A stretch of 64,000 nucleotides of DNA, taken from contig AJFK01000004.1 of NCBI GenBank assembly GCA_000467715.1, forward strand, positions 62,001 through 126,000, in the 5' to 3' direction. Positions within the stretch are counted from its first letter, which is position 1. Every line of letters begins with the position of its first letter. Shown here in pieces: positions 12,108 through 21,392 of this stretch. A program made the translations under genes and the position numbers. Source of the stretch: Hysterium pulicare CBS 123377 (taxonomy: Eukaryota; Ascomycota; Dothideomycetes; Hysteriales; Hysteriaceae). Under the pieces are notes generated by a model. The model had not been told where the DNA came from. It ran no database searches and saw nothing but the letters and a program-made list of their open reading frames with translations.

Positions 12108-12446
12108 AATGGAGCTTGTCTGAATATGCCTGATCTTCGCCACAACCTCATCCGGCAACATCTCCAGCATATCCAGCATCACTTCGGTCCTCCCGAAACT
12201 GAAGAGGACGCAACCGATCCAAACATCCCGAGTCTCGTCGTGAACTTGTCAACATGTTCGAAGGAGCGCAAGAGCATTAGGATGGCTTCGCATGAACTTC
12301 GCCGTCTCTTTATTCATGCTGCGTACACCAAAACCAAGTCAAGTCGAGTGGAATAAGAACTTGTAGATCTCATCGCGTAGCTCACGAGGGAGTTGTAGGA
12401 GAAGATTGGGAGCGTTGGGAGGCGGGTAGAGGACAGGAGGAGGCAT

Positions 12447-13081
12447 TTTGATAGCTTGTCATGCTGCTAGTCTGGTGCGTGGGATAGGATTATCGTTGAT
12501 GAGGTGGGAATAGAAGAAGTTCTGAGTGAGGAGAGCGAAGCGAAGGCTGTCGAAAGTTGCATGACCACATCTACATACTGTTCTCCAATGCACACTTGCG
12601 ATGCAACAAACAAACGGCAAATAATGCTGCAATTGGAATAGACAGAATTCCGGAGACCGCATGTTCGATTTAATTCAATGCCGGTAGAACAATAGCACTC
12701 GACAGCGCCTCACTATACTGCATATCAATTAGATTCCTGCCTAATAGGAAGGAAAAGGAAAGATGTGTTGATTTCTGCGGCACGGCACTACAGGAGACAA
12801 CACTGCGACACCACAAAACACCACTACAGACAACACCACATCATCGCGGCACCACGGTACATTATTAAAACTCTGACCGAATACCGGAGAGCGACCCAAA
12901 TGTTCCTAAGATACAGACTCACCCAAGTTGCCCAACCCGAGAAAACCAATCGTGAATACCCAAAACACAGATCTCGATCCTTCGAAATAAGAACAGAGCA
13001 CCAAACACCTAAGACAAATATGGAAATAAAGAACCATGCTTCCTAGTTGGCTCGCATCCCACGAGACTGAAAGCGGTACTT
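12447..13081. other. Intergenic spacer
   Basis: It holds the upstream region of the LPREL pseudogene and the 3' flank of the minus-strand gene ending at 13082. It includes a CA/AC-rich stretch (about 12780-12870) of simple composition. No gene is seen. Confidence 0.5.
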
Positions 13082-13753
13082 TCATGATAGAGCAGGCTCC
13101 TTCGTTCCGTTCTGCGGGTTGTAATCCTGCCATTGTCGCATCATTGTCGATTTGCCTTCCTCCTCTGTCTTAGCTTCGTCATTGATATCTGGCGAGTTAT
13201 GTGGTGGAATGTATGCGTCGCCTCGAGCTGGAATAACAACGGACGAGGCATCGGGACCGTGTGGGAGCTCGTAGAGAGGAGGCGCACATGGAGGCAACTC
13301 GAATTGCGATGTCGAACTACGCTGGAGGTCTGGAAGAAACTCGTAGCCCATATGCTGCGGTAAAGTATGATTGTGATAGTGCTGCAACGCCGTCGCATGC
13401 GCATTGTACCCATTGATCGCCCCACTACTCTCGATTCCAATCCCATCAATCGCCACACTCGAACCATCAGAACCCGTCCCTATAACATACCCACTCGTTG
13501 CTCCATTTCCTTCAATCTGGTAATACCACACTCTATTCTGCGCCGCCTGAGCTGCAAAGTAATCGAGGAAAGGCTGCTGCTCTGCGAGCCGTGCTGCATG
13601 GCTTTCGAGATCGGAAGTGGTTGCCAGAAGAGGCGAGTAGGATCGAGGATCTATCTTGATGTGGATTCTTCCTGGTGGGGGCCAGGATTTGTGTTTGGAG
13701 AAGTACTCGTCGCGCTGTTGGTCTGTGTATGTGTGGTGGGGATTGTAGGACAT
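13082..13753 (-). CDS. Hypothetical protein, Gly/Ser- and Pro-rich, 223 aa
   Basis: Single coding exon starting at ATG 13753 (MSYNPHHTYTDQQRDEYF). I recognise no family. The N-terminal 60 residues are polar with a KSWPPPGRIHIKIDPRSY segment. The middle has a Gly/Ser-rich stretch (GNGATSGYVIGTGSDGSS, about residues 80-115). The C-terminal third is Pro-rich and acidic, so most of the chain is probably disordered. There is no TM segment or signal peptide. The ATG directly follows a perfect acceptor (CTAACATCCCATCCATAG), so the start codon is the first triplet of the second exon. A donor (GTAAGTAAC) 70 bases upstream defines a 5' UTR intron, which supports the start choice and real transcription. 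Confidence 0.7.
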   Translation of the reverse strand: MSYNPHHTYTDQQRDEYFSKHKSWPPPGRIHIKIDPRSYSPLLATTSDLESHAARLAEQQPFLDYFAAQAAQNRVWYYQIEGNGATSGYVIGTGSDGSSVAIDGIGIESSGAINGYNAHATALQHYHNHTLPQHMGYEFLPDLQRSSTSQFELPPCAPPLYELPHGPDASSVVIPARGDAYIPPHNSPDINDEAKTEEEGKSTMMRQWQDYNPQNGTKEPALS

Positions 13754-13823
13754 CTATGGATGGGATGTTAGCTAAGTTGCGGAGTTTTGGGGTCTTGACA
13801 GTGAGGGCTTTGAGGTTACTTAC
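13754..13823 (-). other. 5' UTR intron abutting the start codon
   Basis: On the minus strand GTAAGTAAC starts at 13823. The branch-like CTAAC and acceptor ATAG end at 13754, immediately before ATG 13753. The length is 70 nt. The first exon upstream is the C-rich strand of the GGGTT repeat at 13829-13877. Confidence 0.6.
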
Positions 13824-13828
13824 TTTGC

Positions 13829-13877
13829 TGGGTCGGGTTCGTGGGGTGGGTTGGGTTGGGTTGGGATGGATTTGGGG
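13829..13877 (+). repeat. GGGTT-type repeat, potential G-quadruplex
   Basis: At least eight runs of three or four G within 49 bases, with a core of GGGTT repeats. It exceeds the four G-runs with short loops needed for an intramolecular quadruplex. The G-strand is the template strand of the minus-strand gene, so the transcript would carry the C-rich copy in its 5' UTR exon, six bases before the intron donor. It resembles a telomere-like repeat only loosely (GGGTT, not TTAGGG). Confidence 0.6.
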
Positions 13878-14239
13878 TTGTTTTGAAGTGCTTGGATGGA
13901 GGGGAGAGGGAAATTATACAACGAAAGGTGACGAGTCCCATCAAAGAACATCGTATGACATTCGAAAAGTGTGGTGAATGAACGGTGAACGCGGCGAGAA
14001 TCATGATCAGAGCAGACTGTTGGGTCCTTCACCACTTATAATTCGGGAAAGTGGCCACCGAGAAATTAGGTTCCGCTATTCCTTCCTCGTCGCTATGCCG
14101 ACGATTGTCTGATCAGAAGGTGAGCATGAAAGCATAGCGCTCGTCAAAAATATTCTTCTGAGTATTGCACATCTACCTGGTTCACCACCTCTACCCACAA
14201 TTCTGAGAGTGGACTCGGCCAAAATACAGCGCGAACTTG

Positions 14240-14781
14240 TCAATCTAGTCGAGTTAGTTTAAAGTAGAGCACAAAGACTGTAGGAAGCTTGAACGCTCAC
14301 CATTAAGATTAGGAGTTTGGGATGAAGTATCATCCACACGAGTGCGCTCCCGATGCTGAACATTCCCAAAAATGTCTGATTGGGCACCGGTCGTTTCGCA
14401 CTTTTGACCTCCCTCATCCTTTTCAATCCTACCATCATTGCCTCTCGGAGATGCCTGGGGATCTTGGTGTGGATTGTGCTTCGCCGTTCTAGGTGGTACC
14501 TCCCGTCTGAGTAGATGCTTATTGCGGGGGTTAAAAGCGCTGTCCTCCCAGAACGTACGATGTGTGGGCCACTTCGGCGGCGGTGAGGCCCACAGCTCCT
14601 CTCGCGCACGCCGCTTCTTCGCAAGCTCCTCCATCTCCTTCATTATTCTGCCCGGGTGCCCCTTCGATGGCTTCACGGCGAATCCCATCTTCGGTTTCGC
14701 TGGATCCTTGGGACTAGACGCTTCAGCAAGTTTCCCGGAGTCTACTGTAGTGGCGGGCTTGGCTTTACTTGGAGTAGTCAT
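14240..14781 (-). CDS. Hypothetical basic, disordered protein
   Basis: Starts at ATG 14781 (MTTPSKAKPATTVDSG). A 56-nt intron at 14245-14300 (donor GTGAGCG, branch AAACTAAC, acceptor CTAG) puts the end at ...NLND and stop 14240-14242. Reading through instead ends at 14254 with 175 aa. The spliced form is favoured because the branch and acceptor are textbook. The protein is Lys/Pro-rich, with a basic helix KEMEELAKKRRAREELW (about residues 47-64) followed by PPPKWPTHRTFWED. The rest is polar and low in complexity. Family unknown. A second probable intron (14788-14846, donor GTAAGTAC, acceptor TTTAG) lies in the 5' UTR, six bases before the ATG. A nuclear or nucleic-acid-binding role is possible from the basic helix, but that is only a guess. 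Confidence 0.6.
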
Positions 14782-14846
14782 TGTGATCTAAAGATTGAGT
14801 CATTCTTAGGCTCCAAATGAACAATCAGTGGTGACGCTGTACTTAC

Positions 14847-15741
14847 CACCACTTTGTAAGTCTTGGTGGGCCGGAACTTCGTAGTTGAAACCAGTGGAGG
14901 CATCCGTTGGAAGTTCCGCTTTATCCCACTGTATTAAGTACTCCGGCTGGCGGCGAGTGGATGAAAGTATTAATAAATGATAAGTTATGAAGGTGATGTG
15001 CATTGTGAGCAGCCAATGAGTGATGTATTTCAGAAGGCTGTCATCACAGACCAACAGCACGTACTATTTCGGGAAAGCGCGGCATCACTTGGATCGCTTG
15101 AACATAAGGAATAGACAGAGGCCGAATGGTAGCAATTTGATGCATGTATAGCGAAGTCACGATGATTTATTCGGCTTCCTTAGCATCTAGTTCCCACAGT
15201 CCAACTCCACTCAGTGTCGCTGTCTCTTCATCTCGTAGGTAGGGAGAGCATCTCGCCATGCACAATACTCCACCGCCTTTGAAACTTGCCCTGGATCGAC
15301 TAGTTCAAGTTACTAAAGCTCAGGCCGCTAACTGTTGGCGTTCAAGCACAGCGTTATGTCTAGGACCTGGGGAGTGGTTTGTTACGTCTTCCATGGCAAG
15401 CTGGTTTGATTTGCTAGATACTGCTGGCAATGTGTCGAGCACCCCAAGCAAATTCCGGTGAATAGAGCAGCACAAATCTGAATAGGCGCCAAGATAAGTA
15501 TTCATGTCACCATCAGCCCACATGCACCGGACCAATCTACTGCACTGTCGAAACAACCTCAGGCAACCGTCCCATTCCGAGGCCTCAGAGCGAAGTTTAA
15601 ACTTTGGTGAAGTGAGGTCTCATCGTCTTTGACCGCAAGTTTGCCCATTGGTTTTACTCTGATACGCGGTAGACTTAGAGTGAAGAGAAAGGGTGGTTGA
15701 CAATCGACAAGTCCGATTTTTCCACACCAACACTCGTACTA
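14847..15741. other. Intergenic region
   Basis: Likely promoter space shared by the minus-strand gene starting at 14781 and the plus-strand gene starting at 15742. Short frames here (for example 15258-15461) have no recognisable content. Confidence 0.5.
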
Positions 15742-17976
15742 ATGACCATGGTACTGCCTACCTCGCCACTAACCACTTCTGGAACTCTGAAATCACCAGA
15801 CAGACGCAGCTCTGCAACTTCGCAACAACCAAACCCTCCGACATCTTCGCCATCACCAGGAATGAATCGCGCCCACGTTACCAACAACACCAACAACGAC
15901 ACCGCTCAGCCCAACATGGAATCGCTTTTCCGTTTCCTCGAACATGAAGCTTTTGAAGACCAAAGCCTGCCCGAGTTCTCCTGCGCAATACCCCAGCCAG
16001 CGGATATTCTAACAGCTTCGACGCCAGCGCAGAGGCAGCGGCCTCACTTTCCAATGAATGATCCACTCTTCAACCGAGAGCTAGATTCCACTTTGCGTAG
16101 TGCTATCAGAGAAACGGAACGAGTAGACAGAGGCTCTTCGACCCTACCAGCACATGCTCCAGCGGTTCCGTCGTCCTCGCCGATGAAGCGAAGTCGGGCT
16201 GACAGCAACGAGCCATATCCTCACAAGCAACCTAGAACGGAGCCTCAATACCCACCAAGCACTCAAGGAATGCAACCAGAGGACTTTCAACGGCCTTTCG
16301 AAACTCTGACGCAAGTCGACTCACCAATGGCTCCAATGCCGATGACTCTTCCTCGTTCTCCTGGCGCACTAGCAGCAACACGTCAGGCCAGCTCTTTACT
16401 TCCAAGCCCAGACATCAACGCAGCTCCGAACGCCATAAAACCAGAACAAATGGGCCCTCCACCTCGTCCAACGACACAGAACACTGGTCCCTTGCGCGTC
16501 GGACCTGGAGGCCATCGCATAGAAGATACACCAGGCCAGATGCGATCTTATCCGCCTCATCCAACGACACAGAACACTCGCCCCTTGCGCGTCGGCCCTG
16601 GAGGCCATCGCATAGCAGAGATATCAGGTCAGATGGGTCATTATCCGCCTTATCCAACGACACACGATACTAGCCCACAGCATGTTGGGCCTGTAAGTCC
16701 TCGTATAGCTGGAGTGCCAGGCCGGATGGGACATTATCCGCCTTATCCAACGACATACAATACTAGCCCACAGCGTGCTGGACCTGTGAGTCCTCGTATG
16801 GCTGGAGCACCAGACCGGATGGAGCATTATCCACCTCTTCCAACGACACAACCCACAAGTTCACTGCGTGCTGGGCCAGTGGACCCTCATATAGCTAGAA
16901 TGCCGGGACAGATGAGCCCTCCATCGCCACGGCATCCCCTTGGTCAAGTAAATCCTGCATCTCCGCCGAGCATGGGTCCAAGAGGCGGAGGCGAAACATC
17001 AGAGCAAGGGGACATACGTCAAGTTTGGCTCAATGCGCAGTCACAACGAGTTGCTCCAATGGTTCCGATGACCCCAATGAGACAAGTACATAGGAACCAC
17101 TTGAACACGCCAACCCGCCAACCACATCCGAATAATCAGGCACGCCAGGCCACTTCAAATGCACGAGAGATGCAGCAGGTACATCAAAACCGACCGAATC
17201 AACACGTTTCACCTCCTGAGATGGTGCAGATACTCCAGATGTATAACAACCAAAACCAAGTTCAGCAGAGCAATCTACAGCGAGGCCGCATGCTGCAAGC
17301 AGAGCAGAGGCAACCAAATCCACATATCCAGACAGATCCAAATTCTCCAAACCCACCATCCAGCCAGTCTGGTCCACCCCTCCGATCTAATCAAGCCCCG
17401 GCCGCCACCTCCTCCCAACCAACCATCCAGACGTCCGCTCCAGCTGCGACAACCTCCCCTCCCGGACAGCCTTCTACCAACAACACCACTAGAACCGGCG
17501 CACATCCACATCCACCACAACGGGTCACGACATTCGAAGACCCATACATCTACTCAAACACCCTCCCGCCCGACAACCTCCTCATCGAAGCCCCGCAACC
17601 ACTCCTAAAACCATACCCCCGCGACTTCTACACCAGCCCACCGTCCACCATCCCCTCCATCCCCGCCAAAACCCTCCCAACCGCCGACATCCGACGCGCT
17701 TTTCGCCCGCCCGGTCTAGGCTCAGGCACGCTCCTTCGACGCCGCGCTCGCTCGCGTCCCCGGGCCCGCAAAATCCAATTCGAACCTCAGGATCCATTTA
17801 TGGGGTTTGTCGCGTGTGAGGGGAGTGAATTGAGACAATGGGTCCCGAGTCTGGGGGCAAGGGCCCCGAGGCTGAGTGATGGGGGTGAATGGGTGGAGGG
17901 GGATGAGAGGGTTGTGGAGGCTTGGAGGAGGGCGGGGGAGATAGATGGGGCTGCGGCGGGGGTTGGTGGGGGGTAG
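15742..17976 (+). CDS. Large disordered Pro/Gln-rich protein with 31-aa repeats
   Basis: Single exon of about 744 aa. The frame is open from 15697, but the first ATG is 15742 and the next, 15748, sits in a perfect Kozak context (ACCATGG). Either may be used. The N-terminus has a short helical patch, MESLFRFLEHEAFEDQSLPEF. The centre holds a basic PMKRSRADSNEPYPHKQPR segment that could act as a nuclear localisation signal. Residues about 240-394 are five 31-residue repeats (P-P-x-P-T-T core, GP, R-I/M-A, G-x-M-x-H-Y). A Gln/Asn-rich stretch follows, then a more ordered C-terminus with DPYIYSNTLPPDNLLIE and a basic RRRARSRPRARKIQFEP patch. I recognise no family. The composition suggests a nuclear scaffold or regulator with conserved C-terminal motif, which is inference only. 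Confidence 0.7.
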   Translation: MTMVLPTSPLTTSGTLKSPDRRSSATSQQPNPPTSSPSPGMNRAHVTNNTNNDTAQPNMESLFRFLEHEAFEDQSLPEFSCAIPQPADILTASTPAQRQRPHFPMNDPLFNRELDSTLRSAIRETERVDRGSSTLPAHAPAVPSSSPMKRSRADSNEPYPHKQPRTEPQYPPSTQGMQPEDFQRPFETLTQVDSPMAPMPMTLPRSPGALAATRQASSLLPSPDINAAPNAIKPEQMGPPPRPTTQNTGPLRVGPGGHRIEDTPGQMRSYPPHPTTQNTRPLRVGPGGHRIAEISGQMGHYPPYPTTHDTSPQHVGPVSPRIAGVPGRMGHYPPYPTTYNTSPQRAGPVSPRMAGAPDRMEHYPPLPTTQPTSSLRAGPVDPHIARMPGQMSPPSPRHPLGQVNPASPPSMGPRGGGETSEQGDIRQVWLNAQSQRVAPMVPMTPMRQVHRNHLNTPTRQPHPNNQARQATSNAREMQQVHQNRPNQHVSPPEMVQILQMYNNQNQVQQSNLQRGRMLQAEQRQPNPHIQTDPNSPNPPSSQSGPPLRSNQAPAATSSQPTIQTSAPAATTSPPGQPSTNNTTRTGAHPHPPQRVTTFEDPYIYSNTLPPDNLLIEAPQPLLKPYPRDFYTSPPSTIPSIPAKTLPTADIRRAFRPPGLGSGTLLRRRARSRPRARKIQFEPQDPFMGFVACEGSELRQWVPSLGARAPRLSDGGEWVEGDERVVEAWRRAGEIDGAAAGVGGG
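16459..16923 (+). repeat. Five 93-bp coding tandem repeats
   Basis: Units start at 16459, 16552, 16645, 16738 and 16831, each exactly 93 bases (31 codons) and in frame. Units 1 and 2 are closest to each other (QNT-PLRVGPGGHRI), units 3 and 4 likewise (TSPQ-GPVSPR), and unit 5 is the most diverged. This suggests at least two rounds of duplication. The number of copies may vary between strains. Confidence 0.85.
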
Positions 17977-19559
17977 AGGAAGGAAGGGGACGGTCGGGCT
18001 GGGGAGGTGGAAAAGGAGAGGAGGAGTAGTGGGATAGAGAGGGGAAAGGGGGTGATGGGGCTGGGCGGAGGAGAGGTTGAGAGATTGGGAAATTGATAGT
18101 TTGGAGGTGTGGAGCTTAGTAAGGGGATAAGCTGGTCTTTTCCTCTGGATGGTTGTGTTGGATATGGGCAAGGAGAACTATTAGAAGACTTGAATGGGTG
18201 GATTTGGCGTTGATACCTTATGCAAATGTTGGATTTAGTCTTTGCTTTAAGAATTGTCTGATTTCTATATCCCTAGATCTTCATTCTTGCACATGTGAGG
18301 ACAGAGTCATGGAATTCACTTCTCGACGTCGTCGGGAACGGAGCAGAAAGCCGTTGATTGAATAGAGCATGAGTCCATGCCATGATTTGCCTCTTAGCTG
18401 CTTGTGGGGCTCGCCTTGTACCATTGCCAGAAACCCAGCGGCGATCTTGTCTTGAAGAAGTAAACACCAAACTGGAGGGGATAAGCAAGGATTAGAACCA
18501 ACTAGGGTCTTTCCGTAGGAGAGTCGCAAGAATGGCATTCGTGGTGGCGATTGTCCAACGGAAATTCTGGTCTTGAAGAACCATGATAGAGATAAACTCA
18601 ATATTGTGGCTCCAGCTAGCATGAAAAGCAGATAAAGATCCGAAGAACTCCACTATTTCTGGCAGCTGTTGTAAATACATGGAATCCCAGCTATACTTAC
18701 AGGTATCCAGTTAAAAACATGCCGCCAAGTACTCCGTGTTGTATATTGCAGTTGTGCGGGCGACCTCTCAGCTGTCCGAAATGTGGCTTAAATCCGGACC
18801 AGCCTAAACACCCCTAGAGTTCGGGCCGTCCCTTGCCCATGCGGGAGCTGGACTGCATGCATGCTAGGACAGTAGTTCCCAAGCAATTTCGATGGTTTTT
18901 TCCCTACTGTCTACTTGCTGCGCATCTATCGCCTTCCCCCGCTGTATTGTGATTGTATTGGGCGAAGTATCTGCAATCGTTCGTGGTCTCCAGCCTGAGA
19001 GCGAAGGACTGAGGCGAAGGACTCAGTTCAGTCTTCTCACGAAAAGGCCGGGATAGGTAGAAGGAAGCGGAGGAGGTTGGAAAGGCATGGGAAGAGGAGA
19101 TGGAGCGAAAGCTATAAGGCGTCAGCGAGTTGAAGAGTGTGGGATGTGCTTCCCACCTACGATACTGCAGAAGCACCGTGCGGCGGGTCTTCAGCTGTTC
19201 ATATCATGTAGGAGATAGTTGTAGCTGCTTCGGATGCTTTTCGTATTCGGTATGCAATACATTGCACAAGGCTGGTGAGTAGGGAGAGAACAGTGAATGG
19301 TTCCATGGGTGTTGCGCGCGAGGTGCAAGTGGACAACCGTACTGCGCTCGGCCTTTCCTCGGGGATGATCAGGTTATCCTTATCCTCGTACCCAGAACCA
19401 TCTCTCCGCAAATCACTTCGCAAAATCATACTTTTTCTATGGAGAAAGTTATTCTGCTATTGCTTGTCACCACTGATCGAAGCTGCACAAACTCATTGGC
19501 TTTGAGTGTAATACATAAAAACCGTTGTACCCATCAATTCTCAGCCTGGTGCACGCTTC
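17977..19559. other. Intergenic region, 1.6 kb
   Basis: It starts with a strongly G/A-rich plus strand (17977-18130) that continues the composition of the preceding gene's 3' end. A minus-strand frame at 18492-18680 (NAILATLLRKDPSWF) hints at an old coding piece, but it cannot be extended. No supported gene. Confidence 0.45.
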
Positions 19560-20715
19560 TCACACCCCATCGTTGAACTCGTAATCTTTATCCCAGCGCT
19601 ATACAACTTCAGCTTGATCTCTTTTCAAAGGTAGAAGAGACACTTACTGTATCCCAAGGCTTACTCGAATCCACGAACCGCAGATCGGTCCCCAGTCGGA
19701 TGACATGATTCGGATCCTGATTAATTGTTGACGCATGGATCTGGAGTTTGTCAGGCTGAGTTCACGCCTTGCAGCTTGTCGAACATACCGCGAATGGATT
19801 GTGCAGCACCACATCTCCAGCTTCGTATGTGGTCACCAACCATCGACGGCCGAATTGATCCGCGTAACCGGCAGGCCCATCTGCCAGCAATCCGGTTGAC
19901 AGCATGTTCTGGTTGAATCCATTCTTGGACTCTGCGTCTGTGAGGCCTGATTCCTTCGCTTTTTTCGTGAAGTCCGCCTCGACCTCTCGTCCCAAAGTAT
20001 GGCCTGAATTGCATCAATCGCTGTCTCCGATATGGACAGCATGACGATTCGACTCACCATTTTCGAGATAGATTAACCCACCACCTGTCAGGCTCACATC
20101 CCCCATCGGAACCCACGCAGTAACACTTGTTGGTTCCCCGTGTCTCAAGAAGATCTGATCATAGTGCACGCCAATCGCCTTATTTCCAGGAGTATTATTC
20201 CGCAAAAGACTCCTTCTGACTGCAAGCGTATCATCTCCCCATCCCGTCAATTTCGCTACCATATCCCGCAATACAGGATGCTTGCAAAATGTCTCTTTAT
20301 ACCACTCTGCATAGTGTGCTTCCAACGCAAGATCCACAAACTTCTCTGCGGTCTCCCCGCCGGGCTTACCATTACCACCTGCTGCACCAGCGCCAATGCC
20401 TGGGTAGTCATGAGGATCTTTGTCGGGGTTGAAAATACCTTGGACGGGCTGGGTACCCGGTTTCAGAACGCCACTCGGGGCAAGAAGCTTGAAATATTCT
20501 TCGCGTGCTTTGAGGACGTCTTCCCGGGGAAGAAGTCGTTTGAGAAATACATAGCCATCCGCGTTATAGCGGCTTCGGATCTCCTCGATTAGTAGGTCGG
20601 GGGCTGAGACACGCAAACCACCTACTTGATCTGGCCGGAGACGGCCATCGTTTACGAATAGCTTTTCGCCATTGAATGAGGCTGCTTCTACTTCAGTCGA
20701 TTCGGCGTGAGGCAT
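19560..20715 (-). CDS. Phytanoyl-CoA dioxygenase (PhyH) family oxygenase
   Basis: Fe(II)/2-oxoglutarate-dependent dioxygenase of the PhyH family, which hydroxylates small molecules or acyl chains. Exons on the minus strand: 20715-20058, 20003-19789, 19740-19648 and 19598-19560, giving 334 aa. Introns are 54, 48 and 49 nt, and all phases agree. The upstream in-frame TTG at 20757 is not used here because ATG 20715 lies in good context (CCAACCATGCC). The HxD iron ligands are seen in IGVHYDQ (H184, D186). The distal His is H293 in NPFAIHASTI, and R306 (VIRLGTDLRF) is the expected 2OG-binding Arg. The C-terminus DTRWDKDYEFNDGV matches the family's usual ending. Length is normal for fungal members, some of which act in secondary metabolism. 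The substrate is unknown. It is divergently arranged with the transcription factor at 21.4 kb. Confidence 0.88.
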
Positions 20716-21392
20716 GGTTGGACGAGGGAGAGGGGGTTTTTTGGTGTCGAGGTCCAAATGATGGCGACTGGAAAAGACACGGCATTCAACCTCAACAACG
20801 CTCTTAGGATGTTTCCAATCTCGACATCTAACGCACGAATTGGAGGGTTCCTTGTTCTTCGAAATGCTGGAAGTCGCGATTCAATGCCGCATATGCACAT
20901 GAAGGTCTTGCGGAGTGCAGTCCGAGCGGTTGACGATGGATTTGTGTCCCAATACGGCTGTCTCTCCGACGACGAATGCACGGCACATCGGTGAGTGGCT
21001 ATGACGAGATATGGCGGTGCAGGATGGGGGGGTTTGCCCTTTTGGGACCGATGCAGAGCGTTCGCCAAAGCTAAACCCTCTCGGCCTTCCATTTAGCCAC
21101 GTGACTCGACGACGGCTTCGAATGCCAGGATGAGATTATTGGACGACTGCAACTGTGCCGCGCCTGAGCCCGATCCTTCAGCTTCGGGGCGTCGTGTCGT
21201 CTTACTGTTGGCATGCAAGTGCTCAGCAAAGGGCGGGCCAGATGGGCTACCCCGCTTCTGCCGCTCTCTGGCATCGCTCAGCCCCCGTGAGCGGCGAGGC
21301 GCGACAAATTCGAGAGCGAAAAGGCAACTTTCTCCCAGCCCGTCCCCTCTTCCCCTACCCTCGTCTTCATTTCCTGCCCACAGTAGCCCCGA
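20716..21392. promoter_or_regulatory. Shared divergent promoter of PhyH and the Zn2Cys6 gene
   Basis: A 677-bp interval between two divergent start codons. A minus-strand frame covers part of it (20688-21092) but looks like read-through of the 5' leader. No TATA box is obvious. Zn2Cys6 proteins typically bind CGG triplets. Such triplets occur here, but I could not establish a convincing inverted pair. Confidence 0.4.

Larger units (their letters stand above)
11454..12446 (-). pseudogene. Decayed third LPREL-family gene (three stops)
   Basis: Reading from ATG 12446, one frame of 331 codons follows the intact gene at 8.9-10.1 kb along most of its length: LLLQLPRELRDEIYKFLF, then LALLRTC-QVHDETRDVWIG, AKIRHIQ, the VLEGLIRPGGGWQELRFYG region, and EVLVIVKRGRQIDIR near the end. 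Three in-frame stops interrupt it, at 12339-12341 (TGA), 12249-12251 (TGA) and 12033-12035 (TAG). At the first two the intact copy has Arg (STRLAFG, TCRQLYHE). CGA to TGA twice and CAG to TAG once would each need a single C-to-T change. No frameshift is needed. Two short tandem duplications lie inside it (12078-12107 and 11462-11497). It is decayed but recent, since the frame is otherwise intact. Confidence 0.8.

Noticed and set aside
15697-15741. Longer N-terminus of the repeat protein from 15697
   Set aside because: The first codon is TTG; ATG 15742 or 15748 is the expected eukaryotic start.
20688-21092. Extension of the PhyH protein upstream of ATG 20715
   Set aside because: The overlapping frame is not in phase with PhyH, and the in-frame codon at 20757 is TTG; ATG 20715 has a good context.
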